Source: JAPULR01 sp963665075 (GTDB lineage: Bacteria > Chloroflexota > Dehalococcoidia > Lucifugimonadales > GCA-2712585). From it: a stretch of DNA of 64,000 nucleotides. The stretch spans positions 434,001 through 498,000 of the forward strand of contig OY762063.1 in NCBI GenBank assembly GCA_963665075.1, given 5' to 3'. Below are positions 45,801 to 55,469 of this stretch, in pieces (positions within the stretch are counted from its first letter, which is position 1; the number at the start of each line of letters is the position of its first letter). Under the pieces are notes generated by a model. The model ran no database searches. It had not been told where the DNA came from and was given only the letters and a program-made list of their open reading frames with translations. Position numbers and translations under genes: made by a program.

Positions 45801-46166
45801 GTGAAGATAATCAGAATCGCAGACGTGCCCAGGGAAGATTCCAGCGACGCCCCGATATTCTTCGGCGGCGCCGTTTCCCGTCAGGACCTCGTCACCGAAA
45901 AGACCAGCAAGTTCTTCAATTTCAGCGTCGTCAACTTCGACGCCGGCGCCCGCAACAAGTTCCACGTCCACACCAGCGACCAGATTCTCCTCGTCACCCA
46001 CGGGCGCGGCATCGTCGCCACCGAGGACGAGGAGCACGAGGTCACCGAGGGCACAACCATCCACGTGACCGCCGGCGAGAAGCACTGGCACGGCGCCACC
46101 GACGATTCGTCCTTCTCCCACATCACCCTCACCGCCGCCGGCAGCTCCACCAACATTGTCGGCTAG
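45801..46166 (+). CDS. cupin-domain protein, 121 aa
   Basis: A single cupin barrel: NKFHVHTSDQILLVTHGRGIV and GTTIHVTAGEKHWHGATDD supply the His metal ligands. The start is GTG with GGAGG ahead; an ATG at 45738 would add 21 residues. Ends 18 bases before the Mo-protein gene, so probably one operon. Confidence 0.85.
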   Translation: MKIIRIADVPREDSSDAPIFFGGAVSRQDLVTEKTSKFFNFSVVNFDAGARNKFHVHTSDQILLVTHGRGIVATEDEEHEVTEGTTIHVTAGEKHWHGATDDSSFSHITLTAAGSSTNIVG

Positions 46167-46190
46167 CCCGCGGATACCCCGGAGATGACT

Positions 46191-47270
46191 ATGGACACTA
46201 ACGCTTCCCCCTCCCTGACCACGATTTCCGACGACCCGCTGGTCAAGGAATCTATCGTCAACTCCCTCGACGCCCCCATCACCCCCACGGAGCGATTCTA
46301 CGTCCGCAACCACTTCACCGACGTCCCCCGGATTGACGCCAAAACTTGGCGGCTGACGATTGACGGCCTGGTTCGTCAACCCCTGGAATTGACCCTCGAC
46401 GAACTTCTAACCATGCCCGCCCGGGAATCCGTCGTCACCCTCGAATGCGCCGGCAACAGCCGTTCCTATCTGACGCCCCCCGCCGAGGGCATCGCCTTCG
46501 CCCACGGCGCCGTCAGCACCGCCCGATGGAAGGGCGTCTCATTAGCGCAGGTCTTGGAGAAGGCAGGCGTGTCCGATAACGCCGTAGAAGTCGTCTTCCA
46601 CGGCGCCGACACTGGCGAGGAGGAGGAAGACGGCGTGGTCTACTCCACCGAACTCCCCTACTCCCGCAGCCTCCCCGTCGCCACCGCCATGAAGCCCGAA
46701 CTCATCCTAGCCTACGAAATGAACGGCGAACCCCTGACCCCCGACCACGGCTTCCCCCTCCGCCTCCTCGTCCCCCGCTGGTACGGCATGGCGTCGGTCA
46801 AGTGGCTCGCCCGCATAGAGCTGGTAGACACCCCCTTCGATGGCTTCTTCCAGAAGCGCCGCTACGTCTTCATCGACGAGGGTGTGGAAGACGCGCCCTC
46901 CCGCAAGCCCGTAACCACCCTCAAGGTCAAGTCCGTCATAACCTCCCCCCGCCACGGCGAGGTCATCCAGCCGGGCGATTTCGTCATTCGTGGTTTCGCC
47001 TGGTCCGGCGAAGGTGAAGTGACCGCCGTGGAAGTGACCACGGACGGCGGGCGAACCTGGGCGGAAGCAACGCTGCTGGGCGATTCCAACCCCAACGCCT
47101 GGCGCGCCTGGGAGTTCCCCTGGACTGCCACCGACCCCGGCCACTTCATCTTCATGGCCCGCGCCACGGATTCCACCGGCAGCCGCCAACCCAAGCGCGT
47201 CCCCTGGAACTTCCGCGGCTACGCCAACAACGCCATCCACACCCTCGCAGTCGAAGTCCCCTCCCTATGA
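46191..47270 (+). CDS. sulfite-oxidase-family molybdopterin oxidoreductase, 359 aa
   Basis: Oxidoreductase molybdopterin domain with the Mo-ligand Cys in VTLECAGNSR, then KWLARIEL and a C-terminal Mo-co dimerisation domain (IRGFAWSGEGEVTAVEVTTDGGRTWAEA). There is no haem domain and no signal or Tat motif, so it would be cytoplasmic. The second ATG (46191) is best placed behind GGAG; 46185 is an alternative. MoaC and MoaA for the cofactor are encoded at the right end of the window. Confidence 0.9.
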   Translation: MDTNASPSLTTISDDPLVKESIVNSLDAPITPTERFYVRNHFTDVPRIDAKTWRLTIDGLVRQPLELTLDELLTMPARESVVTLECAGNSRSYLTPPAEGIAFAHGAVSTARWKGVSLAQVLEKAGVSDNAVEVVFHGADTGEEEEDGVVYSTELPYSRSLPVATAMKPELILAYEMNGEPLTPDHGFPLRLLVPRWYGMASVKWLARIELVDTPFDGFFQKRRYVFIDEGVEDAPSRKPVTTLKVKSVITSPRHGEVIQPGDFVIRGFAWSGEGEVTAVEVTTDGGRTWAEATLLGDSNPNAWRAWEFPWTATDPGHFIFMARATDSTGSRQPKRVPWNFRGYANNAIHTLAVEVPSL

Positions 47271-47483
47271 AAACCCACCCCCACCCCCCTTCCTCCGCAC
47301 AGTTCGCTTATTCCCTCGACCCCCTTCGTCATTCCCGCGAAAGCGGGAATCCATCTTCTCCCTTACCCCCATCCGCTCACCCTGAGCCTGTCGAAGTGCC
47401 TCCCCTCTTATCCCTTCCCCCTCAACGGGGGAAGGTTAGGATGGGGGTGACTCCCAACCGCCAAATCTAATAGGAAAATCCAA
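47271..47483. repeat. intergenic repeats of families B, A and C
   Basis: Family B 47327-47353, family A 47376-47398, family C 47409-47450, in direct succession. No gene. Confidence 0.75.
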
Positions 47484-47984
47484 ATGCCTCTCGACATCGA
47501 CAACATGAGCGTCCTCGACCGCCGTCGCATCGAAGCGATGGTCCTCGGCCCCATGATCCGCGCCTTCGAACAGGAAATCGGCAAGGAGCGCGCCCACGCC
47601 GTCGCCCGCCGCGTCATCGTCAAAATCGCCGAAGAGCAGGGCCGCACCCTCTCTGACCGCATGGGCGGCGACGACCTCCCCGCCTTCTCCAGAAGCAAAG
47701 ACCCCTGGGTTCGCGGCGGCGCGTTGGAGACGGACACCCTCGAAGACAACGACGCCAAGGTCTCCTTCAATGTCACCCGCTGCCGCTACGCCGAAATGTA
47801 CCGCGAGCTTGGCATGGCCGACCTCGGCGGCATCTTCTCCTGCGGACGCGACGGCGCCCTATCCACCGGCTTCAACCCCCGCATCAAGCTCGCCCGCACC
47901 CAGACCATCATGGAAGGCGCAACCCACTGCGACTTCCGCTACACCATCGAAAATGACGACGCCGCCTCGTCCAAAGGAGAATAA
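47484..47984 (+). CDS. L-2-amino-thiazoline-4-carboxylic acid hydrolase-like protein, 166 aa
   Basis: The C-terminal half (FNVTRCRYAEMYRELG..GIFSCGRDGALSTGFNPRIKLARTQTIMEGATHCDFRY) fits the ATC-hydrolase family, named for opening a thiazoline ring in L-cysteine synthesis; most members are uncharacterised. Conserved Cys and His residues are present. Next gene starts three bases later. Confidence 0.75.
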   Translation: MPLDIDNMSVLDRRRIEAMVLGPMIRAFEQEIGKERAHAVARRVIVKIAEEQGRTLSDRMGGDDLPAFSRSKDPWVRGGALETDTLEDNDAKVSFNVTRCRYAEMYRELGMADLGGIFSCGRDGALSTGFNPRIKLARTQTIMEGATHCDFRYTIENDDAASSKGE

Positions 47985-47987
47985 TCC

Positions 47988-48818
47988 ATGCAAACCCGTA
48001 TGATTAAAGACCTGCAAGTCCCCGTTGTCGGAATGGGTTCCGCCGGCAGCTTCGACGTGCCCATGACCGAACTCGAAACCCGCAAGCAAATCCTCGACAA
48101 CTGCATCACCCAGGGCAGCAACTTCGTCGACACCTCCCCCATGTACCGCCGCTCCGAGCAGGTCATCGGCGCCGCGATGGAGGGCAAGCGCGACAAGTTC
48201 CAGCTTGCCACCAAAGTCTGGTGCACGGGCCGCGACACCGCCGTCAAGCAGATGGCCCGCTCCTTCGAACTCCTGAAGACCGATTACATCGAGGTCATGC
48301 AGATTCACAACCTCGTCGACTGGCGCACCCACCTGCCCCTGCTGGAGGAGATGAAGGCCGACGGCAAAATCGGCGTCATCGGCCTCACCCACTACTCCCC
48401 CGACGCCCTGCCCGAAATGGCCGAAATCATGCGAACGGGCCGCGTCGACTCCATCCAGATTTCCTACAACGTCATGGAGCGTCAGGTCGAGGACGTGATT
48501 CTCCCCCTCGCCGAGGAGATGAACGTCGGCGTCATCGTCATGCGGCCCGTGGGCGCGGGCCAGCTTTTCACCAACCTCATCGACAAGCCCAACCTCGAAC
48601 CCCTCCGCGAATTCGGCATCCGCACCTGGGGGCAGGCCCTCATGGCCTGGCTCCTCGCCGACCCCCGCGTCACCGTCCTCATCCCCGCCACCAGCCGGCC
48701 CCAGCGCATCATCGAAAACGCCGCCGCCGGAGAAATGACCATCCCCCCGGAGATGCGCGACTACGTCCTCAGCGAAGCCCAACGCTGCCTCAAGCCCGTC
48801 TTCTACGGAATAGGCTGA
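47988..48818 (+). CDS. aldo/keto reductase, 276 aa
   Basis: AKR barrel with the catalytic set Asp (NFVDTSPMY), Tyr in the same motif, Lys (ATKVWCTG) and His (MQIHNLVDW). NADPH site near ATSRPQRIIENAAA. Length is a little short. Part of a three-gene operon with its neighbours (gaps 3 and 11 bases). Confidence 0.88.
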   Translation: MQTRMIKDLQVPVVGMGSAGSFDVPMTELETRKQILDNCITQGSNFVDTSPMYRRSEQVIGAAMEGKRDKFQLATKVWCTGRDTAVKQMARSFELLKTDYIEVMQIHNLVDWRTHLPLLEEMKADGKIGVIGLTHYSPDALPEMAEIMRTGRVDSIQISYNVMERQVEDVILPLAEEMNVGVIVMRPVGAGQLFTNLIDKPNLEPLREFGIRTWGQALMAWLLADPRVTVLIPATSRPQRIIENAAAGEMTIPPEMRDYVLSEAQRCLKPVFYGIG

Positions 48819-48829
48819 TTCTTACCCCC

Positions 48830-50068
48830 ATGCTGACGATAAACCCCCAACGCCTGAACGACACTCTACAATCCCTCGGTAAAATCGGCGAAACCCCCGA
48901 GGGCATGCAGCGCATCGCCTTCAGCCCCGCCGACGTGAAGGGACGCGAATTCGTCAAAACCTTGATGCGCGAATCTGGCATGCGCGTCCGCGTCGACGCC
49001 GCCGGAAACGTCATCGCCCGCAAGGAAGGCACGACAGATGGCCTTCCCGCCATCGGCATGGGTTCCCACACCGACACCGTTCCCAAGGGCGGCAAATACG
49101 ACGGCGCCCTCGGCGTCATCGCCGCCATCGAATGCGTCCAAACTCTCTTGGACGCCGGCATGACCACACGCCATCCTATAGAAGTCCTCGTCTACACCAA
49201 CGAGGAGGGCACCCAGTTTCGACGCTGGCTCTTCGGTAGCCGCGCTATGGCCGGCCTGCTGGAAGACGACGACCTCACCTGCGTCGACAAACTCGGCGTA
49301 TCCATCGGCGAACGCCTCAAGGACATCGGCGGCGACGTTTCCCACATTATGGAAGCCGCCCGCCGTCCCGACGAATTCTCCGCCTACCTCGAACTCCACA
49401 TCGAGCAAGGCCCCGTCCTCCACCGCACCGGCATAGACATCGGCGACGTGACCGCCATCACCGGTCGCATCGGCATGAACGTCTCCGTCCGCGGCTTCGC
49501 CAACCACGCCGGCACCACCCCAATGGGACACCGCCGCGACGCACTCATGGCCGCCACCCACGTCATCCAGTCCGTCAACGCCATCGCCACCGACGAGGAG
49601 ATGTGCCGCGTCGGCACCGTCGGCATGGTGGAGGTCAGCCCCAACGCTGAGAACGTCATCCCCGGTCGCGTAGACATCAGCGTCGAGTTCCGCGACGAAA
49701 CCACCCAACGCATCCGCCAGGCCGCCAGCCGCTTCCGCGAAGTCTGCGATGCCCTCTCCCAGCAATGGGACGTGACCATCGAAATCGAAGAAATCGGTCT
49801 CGCCGCGCCCGCTCCCATGCACGACGAAATACGCGCCGTCATCCGCGAATCAGCCCGAAACTTGGGACTCAGCCTATCCTCGATACCCAGCGGCGCGGGC
49901 CACGACGCTCAATCAATGGCGGAAATAACCAAGGCGGGCATGATATTCGTCCCCAGCGTCGACGGCGTCAGCCACTCCCCCCGCGAATACACCTCCCCCG
50001 AAGACTGCGCCAACGGCGCCAACGTCCTCCTCCAAACCCTCCTCACCCTCGACGCCACCCTGGATTGA
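48830..50068 (+). CDS. Zn-dependent amidase, hydantoinase/carbamoylase (M20) family, 412 aa
   Basis: MGSHTDTVPKGGKYDGALGV, VYTNEEGTQF and LELHIEQGPVL supply the two-metal site of N-carbamoyl-amino-acid hydrolases, ureidoglycolate hydrolases and allantoate amidohydrolases. RGFANHAGTTPMGHRRDAL is the dimerisation-domain signature. ATG 48830 is preferred; the frame is open far upstream only because it is antisense-free GC-rich DNA inside the preceding gene. Confidence 0.88.
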   Translation: MLTINPQRLNDTLQSLGKIGETPEGMQRIAFSPADVKGREFVKTLMRESGMRVRVDAAGNVIARKEGTTDGLPAIGMGSHTDTVPKGGKYDGALGVIAAIECVQTLLDAGMTTRHPIEVLVYTNEEGTQFRRWLFGSRAMAGLLEDDDLTCVDKLGVSIGERLKDIGGDVSHIMEAARRPDEFSAYLELHIEQGPVLHRTGIDIGDVTAITGRIGMNVSVRGFANHAGTTPMGHRRDALMAATHVIQSVNAIATDEEMCRVGTVGMVEVSPNAENVIPGRVDISVEFRDETTQRIRQAASRFREVCDALSQQWDVTIEIEEIGLAAPAPMHDEIRAVIRESARNLGLSLSSIPSGAGHDAQSMAEITKAGMIFVPSVDGVSHSPREYTSPEDCANGANVLLQTLLTLDATLD

Positions 50069-50312
50069 ATCTCACAATGTAACCGCCATTCCGGCGAAAG
50101 CCGGAATCCATCTTCTCCCACCCGCCGCTCACCCTGACCATCCTCCTCCACTCATCCTCACCATCCCTCTCCGCTCACCCTGAGCATCCCCCTCCGCTCA
50201 CCCTGACCATCCCCCTCCACTCATCCTCACCATCCCTCATCCGCTCACCCTGAGCCTGTCGAAGGGTCGAGCGGACTTCCCCTCTTCTCCCTTCCCCCTT
50301 GACGGGGGAAGG
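50069..50312. repeat. intergenic repeats of families B, A and C
   Basis: Family B relative 50084-50110, then a run of four shortened A-like units (CTCACCCTGA.CATCC.CTCC) at about 50128-50238, full A at 50242-50272 and C at 50284-50350, the last overlapping the end of the next gene. Confidence 0.7.
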
Positions 50313-51473
50313 TTAGAGCCTGCCCCGTACTTGATACGGGGATGGGGGTGAAATTCCCTCCAACGCCCGCCCCAAATCCCCCACCAGATCCTCCGCGTTC
50401 TCCAACCCCACCGACACCCGCAGCAAATCCTCCGGCGTCGCGCTCTCCGGCCCCTCTATCGACGCCCGATGCTCAATCAAACTCTCGTAGCTCCCCAAAC
50501 TAGTCGCCCGCGTAAACAGCCGCGTCCTTGACGCCACCCCGAAAGCCGCCTCCCTTCCGCCCTTCACCCGGAACGACAGCATCCCCCCGAAATCCGACAT
50601 CTGCCGACGCGCAACCTCATGCCCCGGATGCCCCTTCAACCCTGGATAAAACACCTCCGCCACTGCCGGATGTCCCGCCAGAAACTCCGCTACCTCCGCC
50701 GCATTCAGCGTATGCGCCCGCACCCGATACGGCAGCGTCCGAATGCTCCGAAGCAACAGCCAGCAGTCGAAGGGCGAAGGCACCGCCCCCCCGTCCTGCT
50801 GCACCTGCCGCACCCTCTCAAACAACCCGTCCTTCCACGCCGCCACCACCACGCCCCCCGTCACGTCCCCGTGCCCTCCCAGGTACTTCGTACTTGAATG
50901 AACCACCAGGTCCACCCCCAACTCCAAAGGCCGCTGCAACACCGGCGTCGCCCACGTATTGTCGCAAACGGTGAAGATTCCCCTCTCCCGCGCGAACTCC
51001 GCCACCGCCGCCACGTCCGTTATCTTCAACAACGGATTCGATGGCGTCTCGATGAACACCATCCGCGTCGAGTCCTCCACCGCCTCCTCCAACGCCCCAG
51101 TTTGCGACAAGTCCACAAACGTCGTCCTCAAACCCCACGGCGCCATAATTTCCCTCAGCAGCCGAGCCGTCCCGTGGTAGATGTCCGACGGCGCAACCAC
51201 GTGGTCCCCCGGCTTCAACGCCTGGAGCACGCTCATAATCGCCGCCATTCCCGACGAAAACGCCGCCGCCTCTTCCCCGCACTCCAACGCCGCCACGCAC
51301 TCCTCCAACAGCCGCCGGTTGGGGTTGTCTGACCGTCCATAGATGAACCCCTGCGGATACGACCCGTCCGCGTCTCGTTCGAACGTCGTAGACATGTGCA
51401 GCGGCGGCGTCACCGCCCGCGTCAAAGGGTCCACCACCCGCCCCGTGTGCACCGCCCGCGTCTCAATCTCCAT
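50313..51473 (-). CDS. PLP-dependent Cys/Met metabolism enzyme (cystathionine gamma-synthase/lyase-like), 386 aa
   Basis: The PLP lysine lies in HSSTKYLGGHGDV; other signatures are YGRSDNPNRRLLE and TPSNPLLKITDV. The family includes cystathionine gamma-synthase, gamma-lyase and methionine gamma-lyase; which reaction cannot be told. The last dozen residues (SPPSPYQVRGRL) are encoded by a family C intergenic repeat, so the normal C-terminus may have been replaced. Confidence 0.9.
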   Translation of the reverse strand: MEIETRAVHTGRVVDPLTRAVTPPLHMSTTFERDADGSYPQGFIYGRSDNPNRRLLEECVAALECGEEAAAFSSGMAAIMSVLQALKPGDHVVAPSDIYHGTARLLREIMAPWGLRTTFVDLSQTGALEEAVEDSTRMVFIETPSNPLLKITDVAAVAEFARERGIFTVCDNTWATPVLQRPLELGVDLVVHSSTKYLGGHGDVTGGVVVAAWKDGLFERVRQVQQDGGAVPSPFDCWLLLRSIRTLPYRVRAHTLNAAEVAEFLAGHPAVAEVFYPGLKGHPGHEVARRQMSDFGGMLSFRVKGGREAAFGVASRTRLFTRATSLGSYESLIEHRASIEGPESATPEDLLRVSVGLENAEDLVGDLGRALEGISPPSPYQVRGRL

Positions 51474-51733
51474 CTCAACCTCCTCTTTTCCCTTCCCCCT
51501 TCACAAACCCGTCATTCCCGCAATTCCCCTGCCGTCATTCCCGCAATTCCCCTGCCGTCATTCCCGCAATTCCCCTGCCGTCATTCCCGCGTAGGCGGGA
51601 ATCCACTCCCCGCTCACCCTGAGCCTGTCGAAGGGTCGAGCGCACCCCAATTCTACCCCACCTATTCCCACCCCGCACCTCCAATGCTATCATTGCACAA
51701 ACCGCAGTGATAGGCAGCGTAAAAGGGGGCTTC
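51474..51733. repeat. intergenic minisatellite and repeats
   Basis: A unit of about 24 bases (CGTCATTCCCGCAATTCCCCTGC) is repeated three times in tandem at about 51508-51580, then a full family B copy (51579-51605) and family A (51610-51642). The tandem unit looks like an expanded half of family B. Confidence 0.75.
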
Positions 51734-54007
51734 ATGGACAGAATAGGATCGACGCCGCAATTCGTGGCCGAGGCGTATCAAAAAATGGAGCGTCGGCTCC
51801 AAACCGTCCGCGAGCGACTCAACCGCCCCCTCACCCTCGCCGACAAAATCCTCCTCTCCCATCTCGACGACCCCGCGGGCAGCGAACTCGCCCCCGGCGA
51901 AAGCTACCTGCAACTCCGTCCCGACCGCGTCGCCCATCAGGACGTCACCGGCCAGATGGCCATCCTCCAGTTCATGCAGTCCGGCCGCAGCCGCGTCGCC
52001 GTCCCCACCACCGTCCACTGCGACCACCTCATCCAGGCCCGCGTCGGCAGCCGCTCCGACACCGCCGACGCCCTCCTCGAAAACAGCGAGGTCTACCAGT
52101 TCCTACAGTCCGCCTCCGCCAAGTACGGCATGGGCTTCTGGAAGCCCGGCGCGGGCATCATCCACCAGGTGGTGCTCGAAAACTACGCCTTCCCCGGCGG
52201 CCTGATGATTGGCACCGACTCCCACACCCCCAACGCCAGCGGCCTCGGTATGCTCGCCATCGGCGTCGGTGGCGCGGACGGCGCCGACGTTATGGCCGGC
52301 CTCCCCTGGGAGGTCATGTACCCCCGTCGAATCGGCGTCCGACTCACCGGCAAGCTCAACGGCTGGACCGCCCCCAAGGACGTTATTCTCTACCTGGCCG
52401 GCGTCCTCACCGTCGCCGGCGGCACCAACAGCATCATCGAATACTTCGGCCCCGGCGCCCGCGCCATCAGCTGCACCGGCAAGGCCACCATCGCCAACAT
52501 GGGCGCGGAACTCGGCGCCACCGGCTCCATCTTCCCCTTCGACGACCACATGGCACTCTACCTGAACGCCACCGATAGAGCCGAACTCGTCGCCCAGGCC
52601 CGCCAGCACCCCCACCTGTTGGAAGCCGACCCCGAAGTGGAAGCAGACCCCGACAGCTATTATGACCGCGTCGTGGACATCGACCTCTCAACCCTCGAAC
52701 CCCACGTCGTCGGCCCCCATACCCCCGACCTTGCCCGTCCCATCTCCCAACTCGCCGACGAAGTGAAGCAAAAGGGCTACGTTGACCACATCTCCACCGC
52801 CTTAATCGGCAGCTGCACAAACTCTTCCTACGAGGACATGAGCCGCGCCGCCGACGTTGCCCACCAGGCCCAGGCCCACGGCGCGCAGGCCGCCACCCGC
52901 CTCCTCGTCACCCCCGGCTCCGAGCAGATACGCGCCACCATCGAACGCGACGGTCAGATGAAGGTCCTACAAGAAATCCGCGGCACTGTCCTCGCCAACG
53001 CCTGCGGCCCCTGCATCGGCCAGTGGCGTCGCGCCGAGGTGGCCCAGCGGGAGGAAAACACCATCGTCTCCTCCTACAACCGCAACTTCCCCCGACGCAA
53101 CGACGGCAATCCCGGCACCATGAACTTCATCGCCAGCCCGGAAATCGTCGTCGCCCTCAGCCTCGCCGGCAGCCTATCCTTCAACCCCCTGGAAGACACC
53201 CTCACCGCCGCCGACGGCTCCACCTACACCCTCGCGCCTCCCAAGACCGCGCCCGAAGTTCCCGGCAACGGCTTCGACCCCGGCGTCGAGACCTACGTCG
53301 CGCCCCCCGACGACGGCTCCGACGTTGAAATCGTCATCGACCCCGACAGCAACCGACTCCAGGTCCTCCAACCCTTCGAGCCCTGGGACGGCAACGACTT
53401 CCTCGATATGCCTATCCTGCTGAAGGCCAAGGGCAAGTGCACCACCGACCACATCTCCCCCGCAGGCCCCTGGCTCCGCTTCCGCGGCCACTTGGACAAC
53501 CTCAGCGACAATATGTTCCTCGGCGCCACCAACGCCTACACCGGCGAGGCGGGCCACGGACTCAACCCCGTCACCGGCGAAACCGGCCAGGAATTTCCCC
53601 AAATCGCCCGCCGCTTCAAGGCGGAAGGGCTGCGCTGGGTGGCCGTCGGCGACCACAACTACGGCGAAGGCAGCAGCCGTGAGCACGCCGCCCTTTCGCC
53701 CAGACTTCTGGGCGCCGCCGCCATCATCGTCCGCAGCTTCGCCCGCATCCACGAGTCCAATCTGAAAAAACAGGGACTCCTCGCCCTCACCTTCCAGAAC
53801 CAGGACGACTACGACAAAATCCGCGAGGACGATAGAATCAGCCTGACTGGTCTGGACGAACTCGCCCCCGGCAACCCCGTCCACTGCACCCTCCGCCACG
53901 CCGACGGCTCCACCGAAACCCTGACCCTCCAGCACACCCTCAACGAAGGACAGCTTGAGTGGTTCAAAGCCGGCTCCGCCCTCAACCTGGTCCGCCAAAC
54001 CACCTAA
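51734..54007 (+). CDS. acnA: aconitate hydratase, mitochondrial-type, 757 aa
   Basis: Full-length aconitase: 4Fe-4S ligands Cys361 (LIGSCTNSS), Cys424 and Cys427 (NACGPCIGQW); substrate residues in IGTDSHTPN, and swivel domain GDHNYGEGSSREHAAL. It isomerises citrate and isocitrate in the TCA cycle. ATG 51734 follows AAGGGGG; an upstream start in frame would add nine residues. Confidence 0.95.
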   Translation: MDRIGSTPQFVAEAYQKMERRLQTVRERLNRPLTLADKILLSHLDDPAGSELAPGESYLQLRPDRVAHQDVTGQMAILQFMQSGRSRVAVPTTVHCDHLIQARVGSRSDTADALLENSEVYQFLQSASAKYGMGFWKPGAGIIHQVVLENYAFPGGLMIGTDSHTPNASGLGMLAIGVGGADGADVMAGLPWEVMYPRRIGVRLTGKLNGWTAPKDVILYLAGVLTVAGGTNSIIEYFGPGARAISCTGKATIANMGAELGATGSIFPFDDHMALYLNATDRAELVAQARQHPHLLEADPEVEADPDSYYDRVVDIDLSTLEPHVVGPHTPDLARPISQLADEVKQKGYVDHISTALIGSCTNSSYEDMSRAADVAHQAQAHGAQAATRLLVTPGSEQIRATIERDGQMKVLQEIRGTVLANACGPCIGQWRRAEVAQREENTIVSSYNRNFPRRNDGNPGTMNFIASPEIVVALSLAGSLSFNPLEDTLTAADGSTYTLAPPKTAPEVPGNGFDPGVETYVAPPDDGSDVEIVIDPDSNRLQVLQPFEPWDGNDFLDMPILLKAKGKCTTDHISPAGPWLRFRGHLDNLSDNMFLGATNAYTGEAGHGLNPVTGETGQEFPQIARRFKAEGLRWVAVGDHNYGEGSSREHAALSPRLLGAAAIIVRSFARIHESNLKKQGLLALTFQNQDDYDKIREDDRISLTGLDELAPGNPVHCTLRHADGSTETLTLQHTLNEGQLEWFKAGSALNLVRQTT

Positions 54008-54520
54008 CCCACATCGTCATTCCCGCGAAGGCGGGAATCCATCTTCTCCCTTTCCTCTCGACGGGGAAAGGCTAGAGCCTGCCACGTACTTGATACGGGG
54101 ACGGGGGTGAAATCTCACCCACCAATAAATCTCACCCACCAATAAATCCTGTAGGAGCGACCCTTGTGTTTACCCGTCCCACTCACCCTAACCACCCAAT
54201 CCTTAGGGGCGGGTTTGAAATCCGTCCTCCCCTTGTATCTTGCTCCCACGAAAGCGGGAGCCCATCCCCCGCTCACCCTGAGCCTGCCGAAGGGTAGAAC
54301 GCCCCCACTCTTATTCCCGCAAAAGCGGGGACCCATCCCCCTCTTATCCCTTCCCCCTTGACGGGGGAAGGTTAGGATGGGGGTGAAATCTCACCCACCA
54401 ACAAATCCTGTAGGAGCGATTGGCGAATCACCATCCCGTCCCCGCTCCCTCCACTCACCCTGAGACCGTCCTGAGCTTGTCGAAGGGTCAAACGGACGCC
54501 CAGCCCGCCAAATGCACCCC
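54008..54520. repeat. 513-base intergenic region of repeats
   Basis: Family B at 54016-54042, C at about 54048-54110, a duplicated ATCTCACCCACCAATAAATC unit (54111-54147, again at 54388), B relative at 54240-54266, A at 54269-54297, B relative at about 54310-54333, C at 54340-54388 and A at 54454-54490. No gene seen. Confidence 0.7.
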
Positions 54521-54750
54521 CTAAGCCTTGCCGTTGGGCGGCGGCTCCGTGAAATCCTCCCCGCGAGCCAGGGCCGAATCCCTTCTCTCGTTCCACTCAA
54601 CCCACATACGCCGCTCTTCCGCGCGTCCCTCGGCTTTGCCCACAGCCCGCCCCTTGGCTTCACCCTTGGCCAGCGCGTTCTCTATCCGCCGCTTCTGCCA
54701 ATTCTTGTACCAGTCTTCCAACGACTTCGCCAGTACCACGATTATCCTCC
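54521..54750 (-). pseudogene. truncated second copy of the coiled-coil gene
   Basis: From GRIIVVLAKSLEDWYKNWQKRRIENALAKG to EDFTEPPPNGKA it is almost identical to the 3' part of the gene at 54760-55113, with a short expansion (KGRAVGKAEGRAEER). The N-terminal membrane part is absent. This is a recent tandem duplication. Confidence 0.65.
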
Positions 54751-54759
54751 CGCCGGAGG

Positions 54760-55113
54760 CTAAGCCTTCCCGTTGGGCGGCGGCTCCGTGAAGTCCTCCC
54801 CGCGGGCCAGGGCCGAATCCCTTCTCTCGTTCCACTCAACCCACAGACGCTGGTTTTCCGCCCGCCCCTCGGCTTTGCCCTTGGCCAGCGCGTTCTCTAT
54901 CCGCCGCTTCTGCCAGTTCTTGTACCAGTCTTCCAACGACTTCGCTATTACCACGATTATCCTCCCCGTGTCGGTTACTACGTAGGCCGCTATCAGGCTC
55001 AACTCCATCGCCTGCACCGAAGGGCCTATCAGCGCCCGACACAACTCAATTATACTCCCATGCTTGCCGATTTCTCCAGTGACGACCAACACTTCCAATA
55101 TGGTCGCTATCAC
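54760..55113 (-). CDS. small membrane protein with charged tail, at least 117 aa
   Basis: Two hydrophobic segments (IATILEVLVVTGEI and IAAYVV...IIVVIAK) precede a charged helical tail (EDWYKNWQKRRIENALAKGKAEGRAENQ). The start is uncertain: the frame stays open about 95 bases upstream of GTG 55113 with plausible protein sequence but no ATG, GTG or TTG, so the true start may be non-standard or damaged. Function unknown. Confidence 0.55.
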   Translation of the reverse strand: MIATILEVLVVTGEIGKHGSIIELCRALIGPSVQAMELSLIAAYVVTDTGRIIVVIAKSLEDWYKNWQKRRIENALAKGKAEGRAENQRLWVEWNERRDSALARGEDFTEPPPNGKA

Positions 55114-55469
55114 CAGAAAGCTGCCGAAATACCAATTCCTGTTTTCGTACAGCGTTGTCCAGATGCTTTCCCTTTCCGGTTCCGGCTTTCTATCGATGAC
55201 TCTACCCCTCCTTCATTCCCTGTTCTGGCCTGCCGGGATGACAGGCTCACATTATAACCAAGCCAAGCCAATCACGTCCCCTCTTACCTTCCCCCTCCAA
55301 ATATCCCGTCATTCAGGCAAAAGCCGGAATCCAGTCCCTCGCTCACCCCAATACGCCCCTACCTGCTCACCCTGAGCCTGTCCTGAGCTTGTCAAAGGGC
55401 CTGTCGAAGGGCTTGTCGAAGGGTAGAACGCCCCCACTCTTGTTCCCGCGAAAGCGGGAACCCATCCAC
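55114..55469. repeat. 356-base intergenic region
   Basis: 55114-55215 may still code for the N-terminus of the preceding small membrane protein. Family B relative at 55308-55333, family A with internal duplications at 55366-55427 and a B relative at 55443-55468. Confidence 0.55.

Noticed and set aside
48221..48829. N-terminal extension of the carbamoylase-like hydrolase by about 200 residues
   Set aside because: The extension is Arg/Pro-rich sequence overlapping the aldo/keto reductase in another frame; family homology begins at the ATG at 48830.
51508..51605. Tandem 24-base repeats that could look like a CRISPR array
   Set aside because: Units are directly joined with no unique spacers; they are an expansion of the family B intergenic repeat.
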